64,000 bases of DNA, taken from NCBI GenBank assembly GCA_002706765.1, contig PAJV01000076.1, positions 62,001 to 126,000 on the forward strand. Reading direction: 5' to 3'. A program made the position numbers and the translations under genes. Positions 19,307 through 27,843 of the stretch are shown here, piece by piece. Each line of letters begins with the position of its first letter. Within the stretch, counting starts at the first letter, position 1. The DNA comes from Gimesia sp. (lineage in GTDB: Bacteria > Planctomycetota > Planctomycetia > Planctomycetales > Planctomycetaceae). The notes under the pieces are model-generated. The model saw only the letters and a list, made by a program, of their open reading frames with translations. It was not told the DNA's origin and made no database searches.

Positions 19307-20509
19307 TCACAAGTTTGTTTTTTGCGTTAACGCGGGCGGTGCCTGAATGACCCGATCCATGGGAACTTCAACCGGCGTGACCGTCTGTCCTTCGTCGACC
19401 ATGCGATTCCCCAGGGTGATCACCAGGTCTTCCGGTTCCAGCCCCGAGAGAATTTCAACGAGTTCGCCATCATTGATTCCGGTTTCGATATTTCGACGTT
19501 CGGTAATGGGAGGGTTTCCCTCAATGATGAAGACAGCAGAACCGGGGCCATTTTTTCTGCGAGTGAGAGAAGCAATAGGCAGGACGCTGGTTTTCGGTCG
19601 ATGTTCAAAGACAATCTGCACACGGGCATGCATACCCGGTTTCAGCGAGAAGTCCGCGTTCGGGATTTCGATGTGCACGGCGGCAGTGCGGGTTTGCGGA
19701 TCGAGGACGGGGGCTTTTCGTTTCACATGACCCGAAAATGTTTTGCCCGGGAACGTATCAACCGTGATGAGCGCTTTCTGTCCCAGTTTGACATCTTCAT
19801 AATCTTTTTCCACGATATGCACGACGGTCCGGACCTGATCCAGGTTGACGATTTTCATTAATGGAACATCAGGTTTTGCCAGATCGCCGATATCCACCAT
19901 GCGTTCTGCCAGGAAACCATCGGTCGGCGCCAGTACTTTATTTTCCCGCAGTCGCAGGCGGCTTTGTTCGAGGTCCGATTTCGCCTGTTCCACACGCGCT
20001 TCTTCCAGTTCCGTCTGCGCTTCCTGGATCGCCTTGTTGGCGACTGCTTCTTCCATCTCCTGCTGCGTACTCACTCCGGATCTCTGCAGCACCAGCAGCC
20101 GTTCATACGCCTTTTGTGCCAGCTCCTGGGCTGTGACCTGCGCTCTGAGTTGTGCTTTGGCAACTGTCAGAGAGGCATCTGCTTTACTGACCAGTTCCTG
20201 CAGTTCCGTGTCATTCAGTTCCAGAATCACATCGCCGGCATTGATCTGCTCTCCCACATCAAACGGAATCGACTTGATGTACCCGTTGTATTTCGAACGG
20301 ATTTCGACCTGGGAACCGGCTTCCAGATTTCCCACCAGGGTAATCCGTTTTTCGAGAGTCTTTTCTGTGGAGCGTGTGACCTGAACTGCAATCGGTTCAG
20401 TAAGGATTTTTGTGGGAGATGTTTGTGTGTTGTTCAGGGAATGTTCATAAACCAGCCAGCCTGCAATCATGGCAAGTGCCGTACAGGCTGGGGCAATCAG
20501 TACTTTCAT
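19307..20509 (-). CDS. RND efflux periplasmic adaptor (membrane fusion protein)
   Basis: About 400 residues from ATG 20509; the open frame extends to a TTG at 20557, but the ATG places an N-terminal membrane anchor (about residues 2-20) correctly. VEIRSKYNGYIKSIPFDVGEQI is the lipoyl/barrel-sandwich half-motif, followed by an alpha-helical hairpin (about 110-185) rich in Ala, Glu and Gln. The second half-motif (APTDGFLAERMVDIGD) and the beta-barrel (VEKDYEDVKLGQKALI) come next. It bridges the downstream RND permease to an outer-membrane channel. Promoter signals in the 490-base upstream gap are not clear. Confidence 0.9.
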   Translation of the reverse strand: MKVLIAPACTALAMIAGWLVYEHSLNNTQTSPTKILTEPIAVQVTRSTEKTLEKRITLVGNLEAGSQVEIRSKYNGYIKSIPFDVGEQINAGDVILELNDTELQELVSKADASLTVAKAQLRAQVTAQELAQKAYERLLVLQRSGVSTQQEMEEAVANKAIQEAQTELEEARVEQAKSDLEQSRLRLRENKVLAPTDGFLAERMVDIGDLAKPDVPLMKIVNLDQVRTVVHIVEKDYEDVKLGQKALITVDTFPGKTFSGHVKRKAPVLDPQTRTAAVHIEIPNADFSLKPGMHARVQIVFEHRPKTSVLPIASLTRRKNGPGSAVFIIEGNPPITERRNIETGINDGELVEILSGLEPEDLVITLGNRMVDEGQTVTPVEVPMDRVIQAPPALTQKTNL

Positions 20510-20998
20510 CTTTTCGTTTCTCCGGTTGTGTGAACCGCAGCAGGAGCCTGTAGCCAAGCAAATTGTTTACTGATCAAGAATCTGGATTTGCAGACCCTGT
20601 CAACGAAAAATCGGTTGGTAAAAGCTCTTGTTGTTTGACAACAGAGGGACTCTGTTGTGCAATCGGGCAGGTTGACGGTTATCGTGTAAAGATAAACTTC
20701 TGGTTGTTTAAGGCAGGTAAGCTAAGGCAGGATCGACAAATCATTTAAGGCGTCTACTCACCTCTTCTATTAGAACTATATCGGTAAGAGAATTCAAGAT
20801 GTTTGTCGTTCTCAACGTCTTTGTTTAAATATTCTTTTGTTTATAAAATCCCGGGCTGGTCTTTCCTGTTCTTATGCCGGTTCTATGCTAAAATCCACAC
20901 CGGTTTCCAAATTATTCAACAATGATAAGAAATTATTGGCTATTGACAGTTCACACAGTTTGACCAACCTGTGAAATCGCTTTGAGAAGGGAAGAATT
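20510..20998. other. Divergent intergenic region
   Basis: This gap separates the minus-strand RND adaptor and the plus-strand NagB-like gene. It contains TTGACA-like hexamers on both strands (TGTCAA at 20598-20603 for the minus strand; TTGACA near 20944 on plus). Neither has a good -10 at the right distance. A 61-codon frame at 20563-20748 is not supported. Confidence 0.35.
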
Positions 20999-21949
20999 AT
21001 GGATTTAATGAGTACGATTGCCGGTTCAATGATGGAAGGGTATTTTCCAGCAGGATGGGACCTGGCCAAAATCGATCAGTGCATGAGTGCTGATCCTACG
21101 ACCATTACGGACCGTCAGTCCTGGTGGCATGCAGGCTTTGAGCCTGTCATGTGCGGGAGCGTCACCGACTTTGATACCATGCTGGGACATGAGATTGCGT
21201 TAACGATTAAACAGTCCAGGGATGCTGGTGAAAAGCTGGCATTGATTCTGCCTGTAGGACCGATGGGCATGTATCGCTGGGCTGTGTACTTCCTCAAAGA
21301 ATGGGGCGTATCCTGCGACCATGTCTACGGCTTCAATATGGATGAGTGGAGTGATGCAGAAGGAAATACGCTGCCTGCCACGAACCCCGGTGCCTTTCAG
21401 TATGCCATGCAGCAGGCCTTTTATGGTCCACTGGGTGACTTAACGGTTCCCGAGAATCAACGTCACTTTGCCACGCCAGATGTCCTGCCCTCGTATGCAG
21501 AAAAAATCGGCGAATTAAAATCAGCGGGCGCGAAGCTGGGGGTTATTTTCGGAATTGGTCGTGTCTGTCATATCGCATTCTGGGAACCCCATTTTGCGGG
21601 CGAATTTAATTCCGAAGAAGAATGGAAAGCACAGACACACCGCCTGGGTGCCAAGCTGCATCCTTTGACGATTGAGCAGAACGCCGTGACCAGCTTTAAG
21701 AGCCGCACGACGCTGGTTCCCGCGTATGCGAATACGATTGGTCCCGGGTGCTTCCTGCAGGCCGACAAGATTATCGGCGGCTGTGACGGTATCTTCTCGC
21801 GTGGCATGCAGTGGCAGGGGATGAGTGTCTGGATGACGTTACGGCATGAACCCACCAGCTGGATCCCGTCCACCTACATGACGACTCAGCCGGGTCGACT
21901 GATTATCCTCGATGAACTGGCCGGACCGCTGGTAGCGGAGTGTAATTAA
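20999..21949 (+). CDS. NagB-like (glucosamine-6-phosphate deaminase/isomerase family) protein with altered active site
   Basis: 316 residues. ATG 20999 has AAGGGAAG about five bases upstream. The NagB/RpiA/6-phosphogluconolactonase fold is suggested by [12 protein letters not shown] (phosphate loop, about residues 80-92), FNMDEW (Asp115, matching the proton-transfer Asp72 of E. coli NagB), [13 protein letters not shown] (residues 185-197) and a late [12 protein letters not shown]. In NagB the last motif reads G-x-G-x-D-G-H-I-A-F-N-E-P. Here the first catalytic Asp is Val189 and the following Gly is Cys190, while His191 and Glu196 remain. It may therefore act on another sugar phosphate or not be a deaminase. 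A clear terminator follows. Confidence 0.8.
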   Translation: MDLMSTIAGSMMEGYFPAGWDLAKIDQCMSADPTTITDRQSWWHAGFEPVMCGSVTDFDTMLGHEIALTIKQSRDAGEKLALILPVGPMGMYRWAVYFLKEWGVSCDHVYGFNMDEWSDAEGNTLPATNPGAFQYAMQQAFYGPLGDLTVPENQRHFATPDVLPSYAEKIGELKSAGAKLGVIFGIGRVCHIAFWEPHFAGEFNSEEEWKAQTHRLGAKLHPLTIEQNAVTSFKSRTTLVPAYANTIGPGCFLQADKIIGGCDGIFSRGMQWQGMSVWMTLRHEPTSWIPSTYMTTQPGRLIILDELAGPLVAECN

Positions 21950-21982
21950 CCAGTTGACAACAAGTTGACCTAATATAAATCA

Positions 21983-22027
21983 CAACAGGCAGTCCGGAAT
22001 CAGTTTCCGGGCTGCTTGTTTTCTTTT
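21983..22027 (+). terminator. Rho-independent terminator of the NagB-like gene
   Basis: A long GC-rich stem (arms roughly 21984-22000 and 22004-22020, CCGGAA/TTTCCGG near the loop), followed directly by a T-rich tract to 22027. It lies 35 bases after the stop at 21949 and could also serve the convergent gene ending at 22049. Confidence 0.8.
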
Positions 22028-22048
22028 AACAGTAGTCTCTGAGAACTT

Positions 22049-22453
22049 TTAACCGGCTGTCTGCTCGAGCACTGATTCATGCACATAAATCGGCAGAGGG
22101 GGATCAAAATGAATTGACAGCGCAATCGCATCGCTGGGCCGGCTGTCAATCTCGACCAGTTCCCCATCCTGTTCTACCCGCAGCACAGCATAGTAGGTGT
22201 GATCTTCCAGATGCGTGATCACGATATCTTTCAGGGTGCCCCCGAGAGATTCGATGGTATTCTTTAACAGGTCGTGCGTGAGCGGACGCTGAGGCGAAAA
22301 CTTCTGATTCACGCGACGGTCAATCGTGGTGGCTTCAAAAATTCCGATCAGGATCGGGAAGACACGCTCGCCATCGACTTCACGCAGATAGATCACCTGC
22401 TGATCGCCGATCTCGCTGATAATGATGCGAGATAACTCCATTTCCACTAACAA
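22049..22453 (-). CDS. Bifunctional nuclease (BFN/DUF151) domain protein
   Basis: A 134-residue single-domain protein. It shows the family's core: VIYLREVDGERVFPILIG, the acidic EATTIDR segment, then the C-terminal signature SRPSDAIALSIHF. Family members have been described with nuclease activity, but many are uncharacterised. The start is best taken as TTG 22453, because AGGAGG lies only about six bases upstream of it; the ATG four codons later would be too far. It is monocistronic, downstream of valS on the same strand and convergent with the NagB-like gene. Confidence 0.88.
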   Translation of the reverse strand: MLVEMELSRIIISEIGDQQVIYLREVDGERVFPILIGIFEATTIDRRVNQKFSPQRPLTHDLLKNTIESLGGTLKDIVITHLEDHTYYAVLRVEQDGELVEIDSRPSDAIALSIHFDPPLPIYVHESVLEQTAG

Positions 22454-22590
22454 GAGAGCCTCCTCAGGTCAGGCAGGGAATTCACTGCAAACCAGATTCC
22501 ATGTGACGAATTAAAAACTGAATTAACTGTGATCGTGAAGTGATTTATTATACACCCTGTCCGGGCAGAGCAACAGATTCCGGTTGAATT

Positions 22591-22636
22591 CGCAGACCAT
22601 GTCGGGCACCGTGCCATTCTCGGTCTGAGCAGACGC
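22591..22636 (-). repeat. 46-bp dispersed repeat, copy A (downstream of valS)
   Basis: Read on the minus strand it begins at the first base of the valS stop codon and shares about 35 of 46 bases, ungapped, with copy B at 25714-25759. The conserved core reads GAATGGCACG followed by TG, CCGA and ATGGTC. This copy holds an inner GGCAC/GTGCC palindrome and outer CAGACC/GGTCTG arms. Confidence 0.6.
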
Positions 22637-25560
22637 TATTTTCCCTCGAGTTCATCGATAGTTTTCAGAACGCTTTGCAGTTGTTTCTGATTCCCTGCCA
22701 GCGTTTCCTGTACTCCAGCTACCACATCGGCGGGTGCCCGGTCAACAAAGTTTTTATTGGCCAGTTTCTTCTCACTGGTTTCAATATGTTTTTCGAGTTT
22801 TTCCGCTTCTCCCCGCAATCGCTCCAGTTCCGCCTCCAGATCGATAATGCCTTCCAAAGCAATAAAGCCGTCAACATCATTGAGAGAAAATGTGGCAGAC
22901 CCGCTGGGGCGTTGTATATCCGCGCCCGCTGACTCCAGTAAGGTTTTCGCCAGATTATCGAACTGTCCGGCGATATTCTGCATGTCATCGGCCACACCGG
23001 ATTCACAACGCAGGAACAGTTGCAGCGGTACTGCGGGTGAAATCTTATAGACAGCACGAATATTTCGCACGGCAACAATCATTTCCTGCAGCCGTTCAAA
23101 CCGTTTTTCCAGTTGCGGATCCTGCCACTCCTGTGGTGGTTCCGGCCAGGCGGCGATCATGATGCTTTTGGCCCCTGTTGCGGGTGTGAAGAGCCCGCGT
23201 TCCGGCGCGATCTCATTCAATCGCTGCCAGAGTTCTTCGGCAATGAAGGGGACGAAAGGCTGCAGCAGACGGAGCAGGGCGTCGAGCACTCCTACCAACA
23301 CGCGCTGTGCTGCCGGTTTCTGTTCCTCGTCCCACAATCGAGGCTTGATCATTTCCAGGTACCAGTCGCAGAATTCGTTCCAGGTAAAGTCGCGAATGGC
23401 GCGAGTGGCCACGTCGAACTGGTAGCGATTTAAGACGGTTGTCATCTCTTCGGCAACCGTGGAAAGTCGACTGAGAATCCAGCGATCTTCCATTGTCAAA
23501 TCAGACTCTGCGAGCGGCGCCGGGGTGTAACCTTCCAGGTTGAGCATGGCAAAGCGACTGGCGTTCCAGAGTTTGTTGCAGAAATTTCTGCCGTACTCAA
23601 AACGTTCGCTGACAATCCTCGCCACTTTTTCGCCGGGATCAGGATCAAACCAGGGACTCGTATACTGGTACGATTTTCCACTTTTGGGGAATTTGATTCG
23701 TGGTTTAGCACCGCCTGAGGGAGTCGTTGTCTGATGTTCCAGAGTTTGAGGCACGACTTCCCCGGTTTCCGGGTCTTCGTAACCGACAGGCAGACGGACG
23801 TCCTGTGTTTCCCCTGCGAAAGAGGCAATCGTGAAGCGGACTGCATCGACGCCGTATTTGTCGATCAGGTCCATGGGGTCCACGCCGTTCCCTTTGGATT
23901 TGGACATGGTCTGCCCGAAACCATCCAGGATTTTAGGATGGATGCAGACATGCTTGAAGGGGATGTCTTCCATGTTATACAGGCCGGTCAAAACCATGCG
24001 CGCCACCCAGAGAGTGATGATATCGCGACTGGTGATCAGCACACTGCCTGGATAGAAATAATCGAGATCCGGATTCTTGTCAGGCCAGCCCAGCGTGGCG
24101 TGCGGCCAGAGGGCACTGCTGAACCAGGTATCCAGGACATCTTCATCCTGGGTCAACTTATGAGCGGCACCCAGTTCGTCACCCGCCAGGTCGGTTTCGC
24201 TGCAGATCAGCCAGCAGGTATCTTCATCGTCCCGGCGGTAATCGACGTCATAACGATCGGCAAATGCCAGTTTCAGGTCGTCTTCAGAACAGGTGTCGCA
24301 GTACCAGATGGGAATACGATGTCCCCACCAGAGTTGTCGACTGATGCACCAGTCGCGCTTTTCTTTGAGCCAGTCCAGATATGTTTTGGAGTAGCGGCTG
24401 GGAAAGAAACGCACGCGGCCGTCATCGACAGCATCGATGGCAGACTGCGCGAGGGTATCCATTTTTACGAACCACTGGTCAGACAGATAAGGTTCAATGG
24501 GAGTTTTCGAACGGTCGCTGTGCTTGACGGGGATCTGCCGGTCTTCCACTTCGATGAAGAAGCCCAGCTTTTCCATGTCTTCGACCACTTTTTTACGGGC
24601 GGCGTAACGATCCAGGCCTTCATATTCACCGGTAGCGTCATTCATCGTGCCATCGGGGTTCAGAATGTTGATCTGCTCCAGATCATTTCGCAGTCCGCAG
24701 GCATAGTCGTTCGGATCATGCGCGGGGGTGACTTTGACGGCTCCGGTTCCCAAGTCTTTATCTGCCAGTAAGGCATCGGCAATAATCGGGATCTCACGTC
24801 CGTTTAATGGAATGCGAACGAATTTACCGACCAGGTGCGTGTAACGCTCATCGGAAGGATGAACGCAGACAGCGGTATCGCCGAGCATCGTTTCGGGACG
24901 CGTGGTTGAGAATGAAATCCGTTCCTCACTGCCGACCACCGGATACTGGAAGGTCCAGAACTGACCGGCAATATCTTCTGAGAAAACTTCATCGTCTGCG
25001 ACTGCGGTCTGCAGGAACGGGTCCCAGTTCACCAGGCGTTTCCCACGATAGATCAAACCGTCTGAGAACAGCTTCAGGAAGGTGCGGCGGACCGCTTTGG
25101 AGCACATGTCATCCAGTGTAAAGCGGGTGCGCTGCCAGTCACAGCTGGCGCCCAGTTTTCTCAGCTGATTCAGAATGCGTTTTTCGTACTGGTCTTTCCA
25201 GTCCCAGATCCGTTCGACGAGCGCTTCGCGACCGATGTCATGCCGTGTCAGATTTTCTTCTTCCTTCATGCGGCGTTCGACCACAGCCTGGGTGGCAATG
25301 CCGGCATGATCGGTTCCGGGCATCCAGAGGGCTTCATAGCCCTGCATGCGACGCCAGCGGGTTATCAGGTCCTGCAGCGTGCCGTTCAACGCATGGCCCA
25401 TGTGCAGGGCACCGGTGACGTTGGGCAGAGGGATCATGATGGTATGCGGTTCTTTTTCCGGATCAGGCTCGGCGTGAAAATAGCCGTTTTCTTCCCAGAA
25501 CTGATACCACTTCTGTTGTGCACTTTCAGGATTATACTGTTTCTCTAACGATTCGGTCAT
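22636..25560 (-). CDS. valS: Valyl-tRNA synthetase
   Basis: ValS charges tRNA-Val. From ATG 25560 the product is about 974 residues; an in-frame GTG at 25620 is unlikely to be used. PNVTGALHMGHALN carries the class I HIGH signature and MSKSKGNGVDP the KMSKS signature. The editing domain (DAVDDGRVRFFPSRY region) lies between them, and the C-terminal coiled-coil arm (LEAELERLRGEAEKLEKHI) is ValS-specific. An insertion of about 58 residues (plus coordinates about 23612-23785) sits between the catalytic core and the anticodon-binding domain (YGRNFCNKLWNASRF). It follows cimA on the same strand, both serving branched-chain amino acids. No T-box was recognised upstream. Confidence 0.97.
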   Translation of the reverse strand: MTESLEKQYNPESAQQKWYQFWEENGYFHAEPDPEKEPHTIMIPLPNVTGALHMGHALNGTLQDLITRWRRMQGYEALWMPGTDHAGIATQAVVERRMKEEENLTRHDIGREALVERIWDWKDQYEKRILNQLRKLGASCDWQRTRFTLDDMCSKAVRRTFLKLFSDGLIYRGKRLVNWDPFLQTAVADDEVFSEDIAGQFWTFQYPVVGSEERISFSTTRPETMLGDTAVCVHPSDERYTHLVGKFVRIPLNGREIPIIADALLADKDLGTGAVKVTPAHDPNDYACGLRNDLEQINILNPDGTMNDATGEYEGLDRYAARKKVVEDMEKLGFFIEVEDRQIPVKHSDRSKTPIEPYLSDQWFVKMDTLAQSAIDAVDDGRVRFFPSRYSKTYLDWLKEKRDWCISRQLWWGHRIPIWYCDTCSEDDLKLAFADRYDVDYRRDDEDTCWLICSETDLAGDELGAAHKLTQDEDVLDTWFSSALWPHATLGWPDKNPDLDYFYPGSVLITSRDIITLWVARMVLTGLYNMEDIPFKHVCIHPKILDGFGQTMSKSKGNGVDPMDLIDKYGVDAVRFTIASFAGETQDVRLPVGYEDPETGEVVPQTLEHQTTTPSGGAKPRIKFPKSGKSYQYTSPWFDPDPGEKVARIVSERFEYGRNFCNKLWNASRFAMLNLEGYTPAPLAESDLTMEDRWILSRLSTVAEEMTTVLNRYQFDVATRAIRDFTWNEFCDWYLEMIKPRLWDEEQKPAAQRVLVGVLDALLRLLQPFVPFIAEELWQRLNEIAPERGLFTPATGAKSIMIAAWPEPPQEWQDPQLEKRFERLQEMIVAVRNIRAVYKISPAVPLQLFLRCESGVADDMQNIAGQFDNLAKTLLESAGADIQRPSGSATFSLNDVDGFIALEGIIDLEAELERLRGEAEKLEKHIETSEKKLANKNFVDRAPADVVAGVQETLAGNQKQLQSVLKTIDELEGK

Positions 25561-25713
25561 GATTTCGGGTTGGGTCTTGTGCTTTAAGGCATGGTTAAAA
25601 TGGAGAAATTGATCTGCCACAAAATAGCTGGATTTCCGTTATTTAAACTAACTATTGGTCCATCAATCCTTTCTTGACAGGTGGTCAATGTCAGGCGAGC
25701 ACGCCAATGAGCG

Positions 25714-25759
25714 TGCGGACCATTTCGGCCAACGTGCCATTCCAAGTCTGATAAGACAC
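25714..25759 (-). repeat. 46-bp dispersed repeat, copy B (downstream of cimA)
   Basis: Same orientation and core as copy A (22591-22636), about 76% identical over 46 bases. It lies about 110 bases after the cimA stop. Adjacent sequence adds a GCACGC/GCGTGC hairpin (25699-25716) and a TTGAC/GTCAA inverted repeat (25674-25688). I see no gene in the rest of the gap from 25561 to 25869. Confidence 0.6.
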
Positions 25760-25869
25760 TATACCAGTTCGGATATTGCAAAAACAGGCAGGGCGGGCAT
25801 TGTTGACGGTCCGGGTTTCTGAATTCTGGAACTCATTCGATTTGACGTTGCAGTCAAGCGAGACACCGG

Positions 25870-27444
25870 TCAGCCTGAAATGGTTCCTTCGTCCTTGTAG
25901 AGTTTGTATTCGACGCTGTCTGCCAGTGCGAGCCAGCTGGCTTCGATCACATTTTCACTGACGCCGATACTGCTCCAGACCTTGTGTTCATCGCGGCTTT
26001 CAATCACCACCCGCACACTGGCGGCGGTTCCCTCAGCGGAATTGATCACGCGGACCTTGTAGTCGACTAAGTGCATTTTTTCGAGAGCAGGATAGGCAGG
26101 GCAGAGTGCTTTTCTGAGTGCCGTATCGAGGGCATTCACCGGCCCGTCGCCTTCGCCGACCACGTGTTCCTGCTGACCGTTGACGATCAGTTTGATCGTC
26201 GCTTCGGTGAGAGGTTCGTGTGTATTGTCGGATTCGACATTCACGCGATAATGAATTTTTTCGAAATGAGGTTTGAACGTACCGGCAACTTTTTTGACGA
26301 GCAGATCAAAGGACGCTTCGGCGGCTTCAAACTGGTAACCTTCATTTTCCAGATCCTGCACTTTTTCGAGAATCCGTGTGAGCAGTTCCGGATCGTTATC
26401 CAGCTGCATCTTGGTTGTTTTTGCGACGATGTTGGAACGTCCCGACAACTCACTGACCAGCACTTTGCGTTCGTTGCCGACGACTTCGGGTTCGATATGT
26501 TCGTAACTGCGTGCAATGCGATTGACGGCGTGCACATGCATGCCCCCTTTATGGGCGAAGGCGCTGCTGCCGACAAAAGGCTGACCGGAACGGAAATTCA
26601 TGTTGGCCAGTTCGTAAACATAGCGTGAGAGTTCGGTCAGTTTATGCAGGTTGTTATCCAGCAGGACGGAATAACCTTCTTTTTTCGTCACCAGGTTGGC
26701 GATCACGCTGATCAGATCGGCATTGCCACAGCGTTCCCCGATCCCGTTAATGGTTCCTTGAACCTGGATGGCACCATGTTCGATCGCGGCTAAGGAATTG
26801 GCGGTCGCCAGATCACAGTCGTTGTGACAGTGAATTCCCAGGGGCACGTTTACTTCAGAGCGCACGAGGTCGACATATTTCGCAATCACTTCGGGCAGAC
26901 TGCCGCCGTTCGTATCGCAGGGAATGACGATGTCTGCGCCCGCCTCGGCAGCCGCTTTGATGGTTTTGAGTGCATATTCCGGATTCGCACGAAAGCCGTC
27001 AAAGAAATGCTCTGCATCGTAAATGACTTCGCGTCCGCAGGATTTGATAAAGCCGACCGAATCTGCAATCATCGCCAGATTTTCTTCGAGTGAGACCCGC
27101 AGGACTTCGGTGACGTGCAGGTCCCAGGTTTTTCCCACAATGGTGACCACGGGGGCCTGTGAATCCCGTAACGCCTGCATGCCGACATCGTCTCTGGCTT
27201 CGATCTCTTTGCGGCGGGTCATGCCGAATGCGGTGACTTTAGCGTGCTTCAGATCCATTTCGGCCACACGCTGGAAATACTCGGTGTCTTTGGGATTCGA
27301 AAGAGGATAGCCGCCTTCAATGTAATCGAAGCCCATTTCATCGAGCTTTGCGGTTATCTGCAGCTTGTCTTCCAATGAGAAGTTCACGCCTTCTCCCTGG
27401 CTGCCATCCCGCAAAGTGGTGTCATACATCTGAATTCGGGCCAT
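25870..27444 (-). CDS. cimA: (R)-citramalate synthase
   Basis: CimA condenses acetyl-CoA and pyruvate to citramalate, the threonine-independent entry to isoleucine. The 524 residues begin with the TIM-barrel signature MYDTTLRDGSQGEGVNFS, followed by GFDYIEGGYP and the metal-binding IHCHNDCDLATANSLAA, then GTINGIGERCGNADL. A C-terminal regulatory (LeuA-dimer type) domain follows, with the small-molecule-binding portion from about residue 390. Length and motifs fit CimA better than 2-isopropylmalate synthase. Transcription is very likely controlled by the isoleucine-rich leader and terminator immediately upstream (27555-27692), which supports an isoleucine role. valS follows downstream. Confidence 0.93.
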   Translation of the reverse strand: MARIQMYDTTLRDGSQGEGVNFSLEDKLQITAKLDEMGFDYIEGGYPLSNPKDTEYFQRVAEMDLKHAKVTAFGMTRRKEIEARDDVGMQALRDSQAPVVTIVGKTWDLHVTEVLRVSLEENLAMIADSVGFIKSCGREVIYDAEHFFDGFRANPEYALKTIKAAAEAGADIVIPCDTNGGSLPEVIAKYVDLVRSEVNVPLGIHCHNDCDLATANSLAAIEHGAIQVQGTINGIGERCGNADLISVIANLVTKKEGYSVLLDNNLHKLTELSRYVYELANMNFRSGQPFVGSSAFAHKGGMHVHAVNRIARSYEHIEPEVVGNERKVLVSELSGRSNIVAKTTKMQLDNDPELLTRILEKVQDLENEGYQFEAAEASFDLLVKKVAGTFKPHFEKIHYRVNVESDNTHEPLTEATIKLIVNGQQEHVVGEGDGPVNALDTALRKALCPAYPALEKMHLVDYKVRVINSAEGTAASVRVVIESRDEHKVWSSIGVSENVIEASWLALADSVEYKLYKDEGTISG

Positions 27445-27554
27445 CGTCGGGGCTTTCTTTTCTGTTTTAATTGAAAGATCACGCTTGTTATCGTGTCTGC
27501 TGCTATTCTTTTCAGACCATCGCAGGGCAGGGCTTGATTCGTCCTGATCTCCAT

Positions 27555-27586
27555 AACAAAAAAACCTCAGGTTGTGACCTGAGGTT
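27555..27586 (-). terminator. Attenuator terminator hairpin (3:4) before cimA
   Basis: A perfect 10-bp stem AACCTCAGGT/ACCTGAGGTT (27563-27572 and 27577-27586) with a four-base loop, followed on the minus strand by seven T residues. It lies 34 bases after the leader peptide stop and about 110 bases before the cimA ATG. Its 5' arm (CTCAGGTC as read on minus) can instead pair with GACTTGAG at the leader stop codon, giving an antiterminator. Confidence 0.85.
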
Positions 27587-27620
27587 ATGAAAATCTGTTA
27601 AATTGGTAATGATTCTCAAG

Positions 27621-27692
27621 TCATGGGGAGTCTGTAATTTCGCCAATAATAATAATGCCGCTGATGCAGACAATATTTGAGACAGACAACAT
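27621..27692 (-). CDS. Isoleucine-rich leader peptide of the cimA attenuator
   Basis: A 23-codon ORF, ATG 27692 to TGA 27621. Isoleucine codons are at positions 7, 10, 13, 14, 15, 16 and 19; the run at 13-16 is four consecutive ATT codons. AGGT lies three bases and GGAAGG about eleven bases before the ATG. The stop overlaps segment 2 of the attenuator (GACTTGAGA on minus). Segment 1 (TCTCAGGTC, plus 27694-27702), just before the ATG, can pair with segment 2; segment 2 can pair with segment 3 in the terminator's 5' arm; segment 3 pairs with segment 4. Stalling on the Ile run would leave segment 2 free and allow readthrough into cimA. The sequence is seen directly; the mechanism is inferred from classical amino-acid operon attenuation. 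Confidence 0.85.
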   Translation of the reverse strand: MLSVSNIVCISGIIIIGEITDSP

Positions 27693-27738
27693 AGACCTGA
27701 GAGCCTTCCGCTTGAATTGCTATTTTGAATCACAAACT

Positions 27739-27744
27739 GTCAAT
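27739..27744 (-). promoter_or_regulatory. Candidate -35 of the cimA leader promoter
   Basis: A perfect TTGACA on the minus strand at 27744-27739. No strong -10 is present at 16-18 bases; AGCAAT or TAGCAA are weak candidates. A start near 27711 would include all four attenuator segments. Confidence 0.35.
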
Positions 27745-27843
27745 GGAAAGATCATAAGCAGCCGGGAAGTGTGAGTCAAACGAAAAGCCGATTTCGCCCT
27801 GTTTTCAGGTCAGATTCCCTGCGAAGCAGCAACGGCCTGAGGC

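Noticed and set aside
25561-25869. T-box before valS
   Set aside because: No T-box signature (TGGNACCGCG-type) and no terminator/antiterminator pair was found.
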